Below, one piece after another: positions 7,378 through 16,553 of a stretch of DNA of 64,000 bases. The notes beneath the pieces were generated by a model. The model was given only the letters and a program-made list of their open reading frames with translations. It was not told where the DNA came from and ran no database searches. The stretch covers positions 2,556,501 to 2,620,500 of the forward strand of contig NZ_CP012830.1 in NCBI RefSeq assembly GCF_001307155.1. Direction: 5' to 3'. The DNA comes from Pseudomonas fluorescens (lineage in GTDB: Bacteria; Pseudomonadota; Gammaproteobacteria; Pseudomonadales; Pseudomonadaceae). The number at the start of each line of letters is the position of its first letter. Position 1 is the stretch's first letter. The position numbers and the translations under genes were made by a program.

Positions 7378-8156
7378 GTGCATTGATCGAATTCAAGGGT
7401 TTCAACAAGTTCTTCGGTGAGCATCAGGTCCTCAGCGGGATCGACTTAAGCGTCAAAACCGGCGAAGTGATCGTCATCCTCGGCCCCAGCGGCTGCGGCA
7501 AAAGCACCTTGCTGCGTTGCCTCAACGGTCTGGAAGTCGCCCACAGCGGCGAGTTGCGTTTCGCCGGGCGCGAGTTGCTGAGCAAAACCACCGATTGGCG
7601 CGAAGTGCGCCAGCAGATCGGCATGGTGTTCCAGAGTTATCACCTGTTCCCGCACATGAGCGTGCTCGACAATCTCCTGCTCGGCCCGCTCAAGGTACAA
7701 AAACGCCCAGCGCGTGAAGCTCGCGAACAGGCCTTGGCGCTGCTGGAACGGGTCGGTCTGGCGGACAAGCGCGAGGCATTCCCGCGCCAGCTTTCCGGTG
7801 GTCAGCAGCAACGCATCGCCATCATCCGCTCACTGTGCATGAACCCGCAGGTGATGCTGTTCGATGAAGTCACCGCGGCCCTTGATCCCGAGATGGTCAA
7901 GGAAGTGCTGGAAGTGATTCAGGGCCTGGCCCGCGACGGCATGACGCTGTTGATCGTGACCCACGAGATGGCTTTCGCCCGCGCGGTGGCGGACCGCATT
8001 GTGTTCATGGACGCCGGGCGCATCCTCGAACAAAACCCTCCCGAGATTTTCTTTACGAACCCGCAAACCGCACGAGCGCAGCAGTTCCTGGAGAAGTTCT
8101 CCTACGTCGAAGCACTGCCCAAAAAGACACTTGCAAAGGAACTGGAACCCTCATGA
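7374..8156 (+). CDS. Polar amino acid ABC transporter ATP-binding protein
   Basis: 260 aa cytoplasmic ATPase of the GlnQ/HisP class. Walker A is GPSGCGKST (about residues 37-45), the signature is LSGGQQQR, and Walker B is VMLFDEVTAALD, followed by the switch histidine in VTHEMAFA. The D-loop region reads TAALDPE in place of the common TSALDPE, a mild change. It overlaps both neighbours by 4 bases. It powers the importer formed by the two upstream permeases and the downstream lipoprotein. Confidence 0.92.
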   Translation: MSALIEFKGFNKFFGEHQVLSGIDLSVKTGEVIVILGPSGCGKSTLLRCLNGLEVAHSGELRFAGRELLSKTTDWREVRQQIGMVFQSYHLFPHMSVLDNLLLGPLKVQKRPAREAREQALALLERVGLADKREAFPRQLSGGQQQRIAIIRSLCMNPQVMLFDEVTAALDPEMVKEVLEVIQGLARDGMTLLIVTHEMAFARAVADRIVFMDAGRILEQNPPEIFFTNPQTARAQQFLEKFSYVEALPKKTLAKELEPS

Positions 8157-9037
8157 AAACTGCCAAGTCTTCACTGCTGCTACTCCCATTGTTCGGCCTC
8201 GCGCTGTTGGCCGGGTGCAATAAATCCGAAGCGCCTGCCAAACCTGCGGCCTCTACCGCCAGCGCGGCACCGGCGGCCAGCTACCTGGAGAAAATCAAGG
8301 CGCGGGACAAGCTGATCGTTGGTGTATTCACCGACAAACCGCCGTTCGGCTTCGTCGATGAAGCCGGACGCTACGTGGGGTTTGACACCGACATTGGCCG
8401 TCAATTTGCCAAGGACCTGCTGGGCGACGAGAACAAGGTCGAGTTCGTCGCGGTCGAGCCGGCGAGCCGGATTCCGTTCCTGCAAAGCGACAAGGTCGAT
8501 CTGATCCTCGCCAACATGACCGTCACCCCGGAGCGTAAGGAAGCGGTGGAGTTCACCAACCCGAACCTCAAGGTTGCGGTTCAGGCGCTGGTGCCGCAGG
8601 CAAGTTCGGTCAAAAACCTCGATGACCTGGCGACCCGCACCACTATCGTGACCACTGGCACCACTGCCGATATATGGCTGACCAGGAACCACCCGGACTG
8701 GAAGCTGCTGAAGTTCGAGAAAAATTCCGAGTCCCTGCAAGCCTTGGCCACTGGTCGCGGTGATGCGTATGCGCAAGACAACCTGGTGCTGTTCAGCTGG
8801 GCCAAACAGAACCCGGGCTACCGCGTGCTGACCGAAACCCTCGGTGCCGAGGCACCGATTGCGCCTGCGGTAAAGAAGGGCAACATCGAACTGCGTGACT
8901 GGGTCAACGCCGAGCTGGCGAAGCTGGGTGAAGACAAATACCTGCTCAAGCTTTACGACCAGTACGTGCGTAAAGAACTGAGCGATGACACCCACCCTGA
9001 AAGCGTGATTGTCGAAGGCGGGAAGTGGCAGGGCTGA
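8153..9037 (+). CDS. Substrate-binding lipoprotein of the polar amino acid ABC system
   Basis: 294 aa family 3 solute-binding protein. A lipoprotein signal is clear: a hydrophobic stretch ending in LLAGC, with the cysteine at residue 22, then an Ala/Pro-rich linker. The binding fold starts near KIKARDKLIVGVFTDKPPFGF, the usual first strand, and includes DLILANMTVTPERKEAVEFTNP. Anchoring to a membrane rather than free periplasmic location is therefore predicted. It is the last gene of the operon. Ligand unknown; cystine-like or S-substituted cysteines are plausible from context only. Confidence 0.9.
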   Translation: MKTAKSSLLLLPLFGLALLAGCNKSEAPAKPAASTASAAPAASYLEKIKARDKLIVGVFTDKPPFGFVDEAGRYVGFDTDIGRQFAKDLLGDENKVEFVAVEPASRIPFLQSDKVDLILANMTVTPERKEAVEFTNPNLKVAVQALVPQASSVKNLDDLATRTTIVTTGTTADIWLTRNHPDWKLLKFEKNSESLQALATGRGDAYAQDNLVLFSWAKQNPGYRVLTETLGAEAPIAPAVKKGNIELRDWVNAELAKLGEDKYLLKLYDQYVRKELSDDTHPESVIVEGGKWQG

Positions 9038-9046
9038 TTGTTTGAG

Positions 9047-9083
9047 CGTTCCCATGCTCTTGTGGCGAGGGAGCATGGGAGCG
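9047..9083. repeat. Hybrid hairpin: GTTCCCATGCTC arms with a GTGGCGAGGGAG loop
   Basis: CGTTCCCATGCTC (9047-9059) pairs with GAGCATGGGAGCG (9071-9083). The loop TTGTGGCGAGG is the 5' end of the GTGGCGAGGGAGC repeat family, so two repeat families are merged here. It lies between the convergent genes ending at 9037 and 9096. Confidence 0.7.
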
Positions 9084-9095
9084 ATCTGTGTAGGC

Positions 9096-10256
9096 TCAGT
9101 CCGGCCAGTTCCACGCAGGTTCGTCCAGCATCCCCTGGCCGACGATCCCCGTCTGGCCGAAACTTTTCTCCAGCACGATGGCGTTGCATTCGGGGGCTTG
9201 CTGCAATGCTGCGATCAAGCGGCTGGCGTGGGACACCACCCACACCTGGCACTGCTCCGAGGCGCGGATGATCAGTCGCGCCAATGCCGGCAGCAGGTCC
9301 GGGTGCAGGCTGGTTTCCGGTTCGTTGAGCACCATCAGCGTCGGCGGCCTTGGCGTCAGCAGGGCGGCGATCAGCAGCAAGTAACGCAAGGTCCCGTCCG
9401 ACAGCTCGGCGGCGGACAGTGGTCGCAATAATCCTTCCTGATAAAACTCGATGGCAAACCGCGCGCCTTGCAGCGGCTGGATGTTCAGCCGGGCGCCGGG
9501 GAATGCATCGCTGATCGCCGCGTGCAGCGCCTCGGGATCACCGATTTCTATGATGGTTTGCAACGCTGCCGCCAGGTCGCGGCCATCGTGATGCAATACC
9601 GGCGTGCGCGTGCCCAGTTGTGGTTGACGAACCGGCGCCTCGGCGTCGCTGCGAAAGTGATCGTAAAAGCGCCAACGGCGAATGAACTCACGCAGCTGCA
9701 ATACCTCTGGCGAGGCGTGCAGGCTGCCGACCTGATCGAACAGGCTGTCGAATGCCGGTGTGTGCTGGGCCAGCACCTCCCAATCGCGCTCGACCCGCGA
9801 GCGAATCACCGCCCCTGCACGATTCACCAGCAGACTCGCCGGGCGGTACAGCGGCCCCGACCAGATGCATTCACGCTTGATTTCCGGGTCCAGGGAAAAT
9901 TCTGAGCGCGACGGTTCCGGCAGGCCCAGGGCGATTGCGTAACTGAAATCCTCACCGGCAAAGCCCAGGCGCAAGCGCTTGGGCGACCGGCGCACGCTGG
10001 CTTCGACCGCCACCTCACCGTTGCGCATGCGCCGGCTGATGTTTTCCGGGCCGGCCCAGAAGGTCGAATCCAGCCCACCTTCGCGCGCGAGTGCGTTGAC
10101 CACGCCGCCCTGAGCGGTTTCGGCCAACAGCCGCAGAGCGCGATAAAGGTTGGATTTGCCGCTTCCATTGGGCCCGGTGATGAGATTCAGGCGCCCGAGC
10201 GGGATCACCAATTTATTGATCGAGCGGTAATTGGCCACCGCGAGGGTTTTGAGCAT
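9096..10256 (-). CDS. AAA family ATPase (RecF/OLD-like, COG4637 type)
   Basis: 386 aa SMC/RecF-like ATPase. The start at 10256 (MLKTLAVANYRSINKL) has AGGAG 8 bases upstream. Walker A is GPNGSGKSN (about residues 28-36). Near the C-terminus LSDGTLRYLLL acts as signature motif and LMVLNEPETSLHP as Walker B, followed by the H-loop WVVSHASRLI. The fold matches predicted ATPases of unknown role related to OLD and RecF proteins, without a TOPRIM nuclease domain. It is not adjacent to a recognisable nuclease or defence partner; the upstream methyltransferase gene is on the same strand but 245 bases away. Confidence 0.85.
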   Translation of the reverse strand: MLKTLAVANYRSINKLVIPLGRLNLITGPNGSGKSNLYRALRLLAETAQGGVVNALAREGGLDSTFWAGPENISRRMRNGEVAVEASVRRSPKRLRLGFAGEDFSYAIALGLPEPSRSEFSLDPEIKRECIWSGPLYRPASLLVNRAGAVIRSRVERDWEVLAQHTPAFDSLFDQVGSLHASPEVLQLREFIRRWRFYDHFRSDAEAPVRQPQLGTRTPVLHHDGRDLAAALQTIIEIGDPEALHAAISDAFPGARLNIQPLQGARFAIEFYQEGLLRPLSAAELSDGTLRYLLLIAALLTPRPPTLMVLNEPETSLHPDLLPALARLIIRASEQCQVWVVSHASRLIAALQQAPECNAIVLEKSFGQTGIVGQGMLDEPAWNWPD

Positions 10257-10501
10257 CCGCGAGCTCCTGCTGTGTTGCCCGGCAGTGTGCCTTATTGTCG
10301 GCAGAACGATGATCCTCAAAAGTGTGCGGTTGTTGCTGTGCAACGCCGGTCCCGGACGGAAGTTCGTCGTTGGCCTGAGTTTCTTTGCCCTGCTGGCTGC
10401 GAGGCCTTCGGCAAGGCGCTGCACCCGCGCATAGACGAGCTGACGGCCGAGCTGCGCCGGAATTCCTTGTCGACCTGAATGGAGCGCGGGAACGATTATG
10501 C

Positions 10502-11131
10502 CTAAGAGGCTTTACGCCAGACACTCGCCAACCAAGGCTGCTGATCCCGCGGCAGCCCAGCTGGCCGGTAGTAATGCTCCAGCTCGACAAACCCCGCCTC
10601 AGTCAGCAGCTTTTGCCACGCCGCCAGGTCGTGATACGCGCCAAAGCGCGGGCCATTCCAGCCTTCGCGGTTATCCCCGCGTGGATTCGAACTGAACAAC
10701 ACACCGCCCGGCTTCAACGTCCCGTGCAACTGTTTCAGCACCCGAGGCAACTCCTGAACCGGAACATGAAACAGCACCGCGTTGGCGAAGATCCCGTCGA
10801 AGCGTTCGGCCGGCAGATCGAGTTTCAAAAAGTCTTGCTGCCAGACCTCACAGCCGCTGTCCTCGCGGGCCATCTGGGCGAAACGTTCGGAGCCGTCGAG
10901 GCCAATGGCGATATGGCCCATGCGGGTGAAGGTTTGCAGGTCGCGGCCGGGGCCACAGCCGAAATCGAGCAGGGTGAACGGCGCCGAGCCCTGTATGTGC
11001 CGCAACAGCGCGTCGATGTTCTGGCTGACATCGTGGTCGCGTGTGCCTTCACGGAAACTCTCGGCCACCTGATCATAATGGCCCAGAGTGGTCGCGGTGA
11101 TCTGTTTGAGGTCGTCGGGGGTGTGTTTCAT
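10502..11131 (-). CDS. Class I SAM-dependent methyltransferase
   Basis: 209 aa. Motif I is LLDFGCGPGRD around residue 54, followed by the acidic LDGSERF strand end and FDGIFANAVLFHVP, a methyltransferase-11-like fold. The C-terminal SSNPRGDNREGW and FGAYHDLAAW resemble small-molecule methyltransferases of unknown substrate. It lies between the AAA ATPase gene (downstream, 245 base gap) and metI (11206), on the same strand, but no operon link is evident. Confidence 0.88.
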   Translation of the reverse strand: MKHTPDDLKQITATTLGHYDQVAESFREGTRDHDVSQNIDALLRHIQGSAPFTLLDFGCGPGRDLQTFTRMGHIAIGLDGSERFAQMAREDSGCEVWQQDFLKLDLPAERFDGIFANAVLFHVPVQELPRVLKQLHGTLKPGGVLFSSNPRGDNREGWNGPRFGAYHDLAAWQKLLTEAGFVELEHYYRPAGLPRDQQPWLASVWRKAS

Positions 11132-11205
11132 GGCGGCTGCGCAGGCAAAGGGTGAGTTCGCCGAATATACCCCTTGAGGAAGATCGTTCCCATGCCGATG
11201 ATCGT

Positions 11206-11850
11206 TCAGCGCTTGTTCAATCCTCGAGCCAACCGATCCCCACCCAGCTGAATCACCGCCACCAGAATCACCAGCAACACAATCACCGTCAGCATGATCT
11301 GGCTATCAAAGCGCTGATACCCGTAGCGGTACGCAATGTCGCCCAGTCCACCAGCACCAATGGCGCCGGCCATGGCCGAGGAGTTGATCATCGTGACCAA
11401 AGTAATGGTGAAACCACCGACGATTCCCGGCAGCGCCTCGGGCAACAACACATGCCAGACGATATGCCAGCGTCGGCAGCCCATGGCCTGGGCGGCTTCG
11501 ATCAGGCCGTGGTCGACCTCGCGCAAGCTGACCTCGGCGATGCGCGCAAAGAATGGCGTGGCGGCGATGGTCAGCGGCACCACGGCGGCCCAGACACCGT
11601 AGGTGGTGCCGACGATCAAGCGGGTAAAGGGGATCAGCGCGACCATCAGGATCAGGAACGGGATCGAGCGGAACAGGTTGACGAAGGCCCCCAGCGCACG
11701 GTTCAGCGCAGGCGCTTCATAGATGCCGCCCTTGGAACTGGTGACCAGAATCACCGCCAGCGGAATACCCGCCAACAGCGCGATCAGCGATGACACGCCG
11801 ACCATCAGAAACGTGTCGATAACGCCCTGCAGCAATCGATCAAACCACAT
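11206..11850 (-). CDS. metI: MetI-type methionine ABC transporter permease
   Basis: 214 aa permease with several membrane segments and the MetI signature region [16 protein letters not shown] ([17 protein letters not shown]). It forms the channel with the MetN ATPase encoded just upstream, whose stop it overlaps by 11 bases. It is the last gene of a minus-strand operon that starts at 17863: short peptide, two SfnB-like genes, monooxygenase, metQ, metN, metI. In this context it probably imports an organosulfur compound rather than, or as well as, methionine. Confidence 0.9.
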   Translation of the reverse strand: MWFDRLLQGVIDTFLMVGVSSLIALLAGIPLAVILVTSSKGGIYEAPALNRALGAFVNLFRSIPFLILMVALIPFTRLIVGTTYGVWAAVVPLTIAATPFFARIAEVSLREVDHGLIEAAQAMGCRRWHIVWHVLLPEALPGIVGGFTITLVTMINSSAMAGAIGAGGLGDIAYRYGYQRFDSQIMLTVIVLLVILVAVIQLGGDRLARGLNKR

Positions 11851-12964
11851 AACCCAGCACCTCCACCTGTTGTGCCCAGTGACTGGCGCGCTGGCGCAAC
11901 TCTTCGGCGCCCAAGGACGAACCGGTTACCGCCAATAACAATTGCCCTAGGGCGTGCCCCTGAATCCGTTCGACGCCGCCTTGCAGCAAGCGCACGCGAC
12001 CGCCGAGCGCACTGAACAACGCCGCCAGATCAGGCTCATCAGTGCTGTTGCCGGTGAACTGCAAGCGCAGCACTACCGCCGATTCCGACGATTGCGCTTG
12101 CGCCTGCAAGCGGCTTTGCAGTTCCTCCGGCAAGCCATGTTGCAGAGGCGCCAGCAGGGTTTTACTGACATCGTGCTGCGGGTTGCCAAACACTTCCCAG
12201 ACCGGTCCTTGCTCGACAATCCGCCCGTGTTCGAGTACCACCACCCGATCACAGATATCGCGGATCACCGCCATTTCGTGGGTGATCAGAATGATCGTCA
12301 GCCCGAGGCGCTGATTGATCTCGCGCAGCAGGCCGAGGATTGATTGCGTGGTCTCTGGGTCAAGCGCCGAGGTGGCCTCATCGCAAAGCAGAATCGCCGG
12401 GTCGTGCACCAGCGCCCGGGCGATGCCGACACGCTGTTTTTGCCCACCCGAGAGCTGCGCCGGATAGGCCTGGTGTTTGCCTTGCAGACCGACCAGTTCC
12501 AGCAGTTCACGGACCTTCTGTTCACGCTCGGCTTTCGGCACGCCGGCGACCTTGAGCGGCAGCTCGACGTTCTGCCACACGGTTTTCGCCGACATCAGGT
12601 TGAAGTGCTGGAAGATCATGCCGATCCGTCGCCGCAGCGCCACCAGACGGTCTTCATTGAACTCGCCGATGTCCACCTGATCGATCAGCACCCGACCGGT
12701 GCTCGGTTGTTCGAGGCGGTTGATGGTGCGGATCAGCGAGGACTTGCCGGCACCGCTGCGGCCGATGATGCCGAACACTTCACCGCGCTGGATCGCCAGG
12801 TCGATGCCGTGCAGCGCAGCGACCGGGCCTTGCTGGCCGTTGTAGGTTTTACCCACACCGATAAAGCGCACATGGGCGCGGTTGAGCTCGGGGTGCAGCT
12901 CAGTTTGTTCAGCGCTGCGAGACGGCGGGATTTCTAGTTGAAGCTGGGCGTTGGCGGCATTCAT
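11840..12964 (-). CDS. metN: MetN-type methionine ABC transporter ATP-binding protein
   Basis: 374 aa. Walker [10 protein letters not shown], signature LSGGQKQR, and Walker [17 protein letters not shown] with the switch histidine in ITHEMAVI. After the ATPase core, residues ~290-374 form a C-terminal domain with [15 protein letters not shown], the NIL/ACT-like regulatory domain that in E. coli MetN binds methionine and shuts transport down. An N-terminal extension of ~30 residues ([14 protein letters not shown]) precedes the core and is longer than in E. coli. It is 2 bases downstream of the metQ stop codon. Confidence 0.92.
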   Translation of the reverse strand: MNAANAQLQLEIPPSRSAEQTELHPELNRAHVRFIGVGKTYNGQQGPVAALHGIDLAIQRGEVFGIIGRSGAGKSSLIRTINRLEQPSTGRVLIDQVDIGEFNEDRLVALRRRIGMIFQHFNLMSAKTVWQNVELPLKVAGVPKAEREQKVRELLELVGLQGKHQAYPAQLSGGQKQRVGIARALVHDPAILLCDEATSALDPETTQSILGLLREINQRLGLTIILITHEMAVIRDICDRVVVLEHGRIVEQGPVWEVFGNPQHDVSKTLLAPLQHGLPEELQSRLQAQAQSSESAVVLRLQFTGNSTDEPDLAALFSALGGRVRLLQGGVERIQGHALGQLLLAVTGSSLGAEELRQRASHWAQQVEVLGYVV

Positions 12965-12966
12965 GG

Positions 12967-13776
12967 TCAGCCTTCCCAGCCAGCTTGGTAGAGCTTGCCG
13001 TGGGCCTTGTCCAGGGCTGCGCGAACCACCGGCGAATGCTGGTAGATGTCGACGAACTTGATCAGGCGCGGGTCGGTTTTGCTTTTTGGCTGGATCACGA
13101 ACTGGATCACGTATTCCTTGTGGTCGAGGCCGTCGAACAGCAGCGCTGAGCCGGCATCGAAGGTCTTGGCCAGGCGAATGTAGGCCGGGTAGCCCTGCAC
13201 CAGATCGGCGTCGTCATACGCACGTACCAGTTGCACGGCTTCGACCTGAAGGATTTTCAGTTTTTTCGGATTGGCGACGATGTCGTCTTCGGTCGCCTTG
13301 TAGCCCACACCCGATTTGAGGGTGATCAACCCGGCCTTGGCCAGCAGTTGCAAGCCGCGACCGCTGTTGATCGGGTCGTTGGCGATGGCCACGCTGGCGC
13401 CCTCGGGAAGCTCGTCGAAGCTTTTGTATTTCTTCGAGTACAGGCCGACGTTGTTGATGATGCCCGGCGCAAACGGCACCAGATCAAACCCGGCAGCGGC
13501 CTTGGCGTTTTCCAGAAACGGAATGTGCTGGAAGTAGTTCACATCGATGTCGCCCGAGGCCAGGCTGACGTTCGGTGCAATCCAGTCGCTGAACTCCACC
13601 AGCTCGACCTTCAGGCCTTGTTTGCCGGCCTCTTCGACCGCTGCTTCCAATGGGATGGCGAAGGCTGCGGTGGTGCCGATTTTCAGCGGTGCGTCGGTGG
13701 CGAAAGTCATGGAGCTGAAGAGGCCGAAGGCCAGTGCCAGTGCTTTGACTGGGAGGGTGAGCAGGTTGTTTTTCAT
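12967..13776 (-). CDS. metQ: MetQ-type substrate-binding protein
   Basis: 269 aa periplasmic protein with a signal peptide (hydrophobic [15 protein letters not shown], cleavage near residue 26) and no lipobox. It belongs to the NlpA/MetQ family: [22 protein letters not shown] and [16 protein letters not shown] match the ligand-pocket segments. It is clearly diverged from the orphan MetQ at 4686, so the two likely bind different ligands. It is first of the metQNI trio and is separated from the upstream monooxygenase gene by a REP pair, which may lower or protect different parts of the mRNA. Confidence 0.9.
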   Translation of the reverse strand: MKNNLLTLPVKALALAFGLFSSMTFATDAPLKIGTTAAFAIPLEAAVEEAGKQGLKVELVEFSDWIAPNVSLASGDIDVNYFQHIPFLENAKAAAGFDLVPFAPGIINNVGLYSKKYKSFDELPEGASVAIANDPINSGRGLQLLAKAGLITLKSGVGYKATEDDIVANPKKLKILQVEAVQLVRAYDDADLVQGYPAYIRLAKTFDAGSALLFDGLDHKEYVIQFVIQPKSKTDPRLIKFVDIYQHSPVVRAALDKAHGKLYQAGWEG

Positions 13777-13815
13777 GGTGGGTTTCCAGTCAATTATTGA
13801 ATGTGTGACTCATAT

Positions 13816-13950
13816 TTGTGGCGAGGGAGCTTGCTCCCGCTGGGCCGCGCAGCGGTCCCAAAACCATTCAATGAGGCGTGCCTGTTAAAACTCGGCAGGA
13901 GGTTGCGCGACTGCTGCGCAGTCGAGCGGGAGCAAGCTCCCTCGCCACAA
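13816..13950. repeat. REP pair (BIME) inside the organosulfur operon
   Basis: TTGTGGCGAGGGAGCTTGCT and its inverted copy flank ~90 bases of spacer. The element occupies almost the whole gap between the monooxygenase stop (13954) and metQ start (13776), so any operon transcript must cross it. Confidence 0.9.
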
Positions 13951-13953
13951 CGG

Positions 13954-15321
13954 TTAGTGTCGGTAGGTGGATCCTGTGTGTTGCTCGGGCAAATACGCCT
14001 GCGCGTGAAACAGCTTTTCGCGCAAGGTGCCTTCGTCATAAGCGGTCTTGTACGACCCGCGGCGTTGCAACTCGGGAATCACCAGGTCGATGAAATCGAC
14101 GTAGCTTTCCGGGGTGACGATGCGGGTCAGGTTGAAGCCGTCCAGACCGGTTTCCGCGATCCAGGATTCCAGCTCATCGGCGACCTGTTCAGGCGAGCCG
14201 ACCACGGTGATGTAGCGGCCGCCCAAGGCGTGTTGCTCCAGCAACTTGCGTCGGGTCCAGTCGTTGTTTTGCAGGTTTTTTGTGGCGGACTGGATGGCGT
14301 TGCTTTTCACGTACTGGATCGGTTCATCGAGTTCGTATTCGGAAAAGTCGATCCCGGTGGACGCCGAGAAATGCGCCACCCCGGCTTCGGCGCTGGCGTA
14401 GCTCAGGTATTCAGCGTGCTTGGCCCAGGCCAGCTCCTCGGTCGCACCGACGATTACGTTCAGCCCCATGAAGACCTTGATGTCCTCGGGGTTGCGCCCG
14501 GCAGCGGTGGCGCTGGCGCGGACCTTGTCCACCTGCACCTTGGTCGTGGCCTTGTTCTGGCCGCTGATGAATACGCACTCGGCGTGTTGCCCGGCGAACA
14601 CCAGGCCGCGATCCGAACTGCCGGCCTGAAACAGCACTGGCGTGCGCTGCGGTGAGGGCTCGCAGAGGTGATAACCCTCGACCTGATAAAACTCGCCGTG
14701 GTGTTCGACCTTGTGCACTTTGCTCGGTTGGGCGTAGACCCGCTGCTCGCGGTCGTTGATCACCGCATCGTTTTCCCAACTGCCTTCCCAGAGTTTGTAC
14801 AGCACCTCAAGGTACTCATCGGCCTGGTCGTAACGTCGGTCATGTTCGACCTGGGAGCGATGGCCCATGGCCTTGGCGGCACTGTCGAGGTAGCCGGTGA
14901 CGATGTTCCAGCCGACCCGGCCACGGCTCAGGTGATCGAGGGTCGACAGGCGCCGGGCGAACAGGTACGGCGGCTCATACGTCAGGTTGGCGGTCAGGCC
15001 AAAGCCGAGGTTCCTGGTCACCGCGGCCATGGCCGACACCAGCAGCAGCGGGTCGTTGACCGGCAACTGGATCGACTCCTTGAGCGGCACATCGACCGAG
15101 TGCTGATAGACGTCATACACCCCGACGATGTCGGCGATGAACAGCCCGTCGAACAAGCCCCGCTCCAGCAACTGCGCGAGTTCGGTCCAGTACTCGACCG
15201 TCTTGTACTGGGTCGAGTTGTCCCGTGGATGAGTCCACAGGCCGTGGTTGATGTGCCCGATGCAGTTCATGTTGAAGGCATTGAGCAGGATCTTTTTTTT
15301 CTTTGTCAGAGGCGAGGGCAT
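13954..15321 (-). CDS. FMN-dependent LLM-class monooxygenase (NtaA/SnaA/DszA family)
   Basis: 455 aa flavin-dependent monooxygenase. The ATG at 15321 (MPSPLTKKKK) is used; a TTG one codon upstream is less likely. NtaA/DszA-type features are LLNAFNMNCIGHINHGLW at the start, LSTLDHLSRGRVGWNIVTG in the barrel and VLFQAGSSDRGLVFAGQHAE. Such enzymes use FMNH2 and O2 to oxidise C-S or C-N bonds. No flavin reductase is encoded in the window, so FMNH2 must come from elsewhere. Its start overlaps the stop of the SfnB-like gene by 1 base (TGATG). Likely role: desulfurisation of an organosulfur compound. Confidence 0.9.
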   Translation of the reverse strand: MPSPLTKKKKILLNAFNMNCIGHINHGLWTHPRDNSTQYKTVEYWTELAQLLERGLFDGLFIADIVGVYDVYQHSVDVPLKESIQLPVNDPLLLVSAMAAVTRNLGFGLTANLTYEPPYLFARRLSTLDHLSRGRVGWNIVTGYLDSAAKAMGHRSQVEHDRRYDQADEYLEVLYKLWEGSWENDAVINDREQRVYAQPSKVHKVEHHGEFYQVEGYHLCEPSPQRTPVLFQAGSSDRGLVFAGQHAECVFISGQNKATTKVQVDKVRASATAAGRNPEDIKVFMGLNVIVGATEELAWAKHAEYLSYASAEAGVAHFSASTGIDFSEYELDEPIQYVKSNAIQSATKNLQNNDWTRRKLLEQHALGGRYITVVGSPEQVADELESWIAETGLDGFNLTRIVTPESYVDFIDLVIPELQRRGSYKTAYDEGTLREKLFHAQAYLPEQHTGSTYRH

Positions 15322-16514
15322 CAAATAGTCCCTCGCAGTGGCGGGTTTTCATCGTTGAGGTAGTAGTTGCCAATTGCGTGGTACTTCCAGCGCACCGGGT
15401 CGTGCAGGGTGTGCACGCGGGCGTTGCGCCAGTGACGATCCAGCCCGTGCTCGGCGAGGGTGGCCTGGCTGCCGGACAATTCGAACAGCGTGCTGCCGGC
15501 CGCCAGGGAGATCTCGGTGCTGATGGCACGCGCTTCGGCCACGGCAATCGAGGCCGCCGCGATCGTTTCGGCGTTGGTGTCGGCCTGGGCGCGGTCGAGG
15601 AATTCTCCTGCACGTTCAAGCAGTGCTTCCGTCGCGTGCAGGCGAATACTCAGGTGGCCAAAGCTTTTGATCGTCAGCGGGTCTTCGGTGGCGTTGTCAT
15701 TGCCGGAGTCGATCCACGGGCGGGTTTTGCTTCGCACGAAATGCAGCGCGTCTTCATAGGCTGCGCGAGCAATGCCGGTGTCGATGGCCGCATGAAGAAT
15801 CTGCGCCAGCGGGCCGACCGGGGTCGGACGTTCGAAGGCGCTTTGAAACGGGATCACGTCATCTGCCGAGACGTAGACGTCTTCGAACACCACCGAGCCG
15901 CTGCCGGTGGTGCGCTGGCCGAAGCCGCTCCAGTCATCGATGACCGTCAGGCCCTGGCTGTGACGCGGGACGAAGGCCAGTTGCTGGACGCCGTTTTCAT
16001 CGACCACCGTGGTCGGAATCCGTTGTGCGTAGATCGCCCCGGTGGAGTAGAACTTGCGGCCGTTGATGCGAAAACCGTTGCCATCGGGAGTCAGGCTGGT
16101 GACCCGGTGGAGAGCGGTTTTGGTCCCGAGTTCGGCCAGTGCATTGCCGAAGCGCTGACCGGCGAGGACTTCGGCGTACAGGCGTTTTTTCTGCTCGGAT
16201 GTACCGTTTACGCGCAGCACTTCGAGGGCATAAAAGTGGTTCTGCGGGATCTGCCCCAGCGAACCGTCGGCCTGGGCGATCAGTGCGATGACTTTGGCCA
16301 GGGTGACGTTGGAAACCCCCGCACCGCCGTATTCCCTGGGCACGCTGATGCCCCACAGGCCGGAGCGCGAAAAGACTTCCAGTTCGGGGTAGGGCAGGCG
16401 TCGCTCACGGTCGCGCAGGGCGCTGTCGCGTTTGAAGTCTTCGGCCAGATCGCTGGCGACGACAAGGGCTTGTTCATCGCTGGTGATGACCGCGACGGGG
16501 TGAGAAAGAGTCAT
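15321..16514 (-). CDS. SfnB-family acyl-CoA-dehydrogenase-like flavoprotein, copy 1
   Basis: 397 aa from the ATG at 16514, which has TGGAG 7-8 bases upstream. It has the acyl-CoA dehydrogenase fold: SVPREYGGAGVSNVTLAKVI, GQIPQNHFYALEVL, FYSTGAIYAQ, DDWSGFGQRTTGSGSVVF, and the C-terminal LDRHWRNARVHTLHDP typical of DszC/SfnB enzymes. In this group the protein acts as an FMNH2-dependent monooxygenase or dehydrogenase in sulfur scavenging rather than in fatty acid oxidation. It is a tandem paralogue of the gene at 16554. Confidence 0.9.
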   Translation of the reverse strand: MTLSHPVAVITSDEQALVVASDLAEDFKRDSALRDRERRLPYPELEVFSRSGLWGISVPREYGGAGVSNVTLAKVIALIAQADGSLGQIPQNHFYALEVLRVNGTSEQKKRLYAEVLAGQRFGNALAELGTKTALHRVTSLTPDGNGFRINGRKFYSTGAIYAQRIPTTVVDENGVQQLAFVPRHSQGLTVIDDWSGFGQRTTGSGSVVFEDVYVSADDVIPFQSAFERPTPVGPLAQILHAAIDTGIARAAYEDALHFVRSKTRPWIDSGNDNATEDPLTIKSFGHLSIRLHATEALLERAGEFLDRAQADTNAETIAAASIAVAEARAISTEISLAAGSTLFELSGSQATLAEHGLDRHWRNARVHTLHDPVRWKYHAIGNYYLNDENPPLRGTI

Positions 16515-16553
16515 GTGTTTCTCCAGAGATCTGGTCAAAAGTGTTCTGGTCGT

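Noticed and set aside
10257..10501. Possible gene tail reading EAFGKALHPRIDELTAELRR on the plus strand
   Set aside because: No start with a ribosome site and no continuous upstream domain; it may be a relic but nothing supports a function.
9096..11131. AAA ATPase plus methyltransferase as a phage defence pair
   Set aside because: 245 base gap, no nuclease domain, and a small-molecule type methyltransferase; nothing beyond proximity supports defence.
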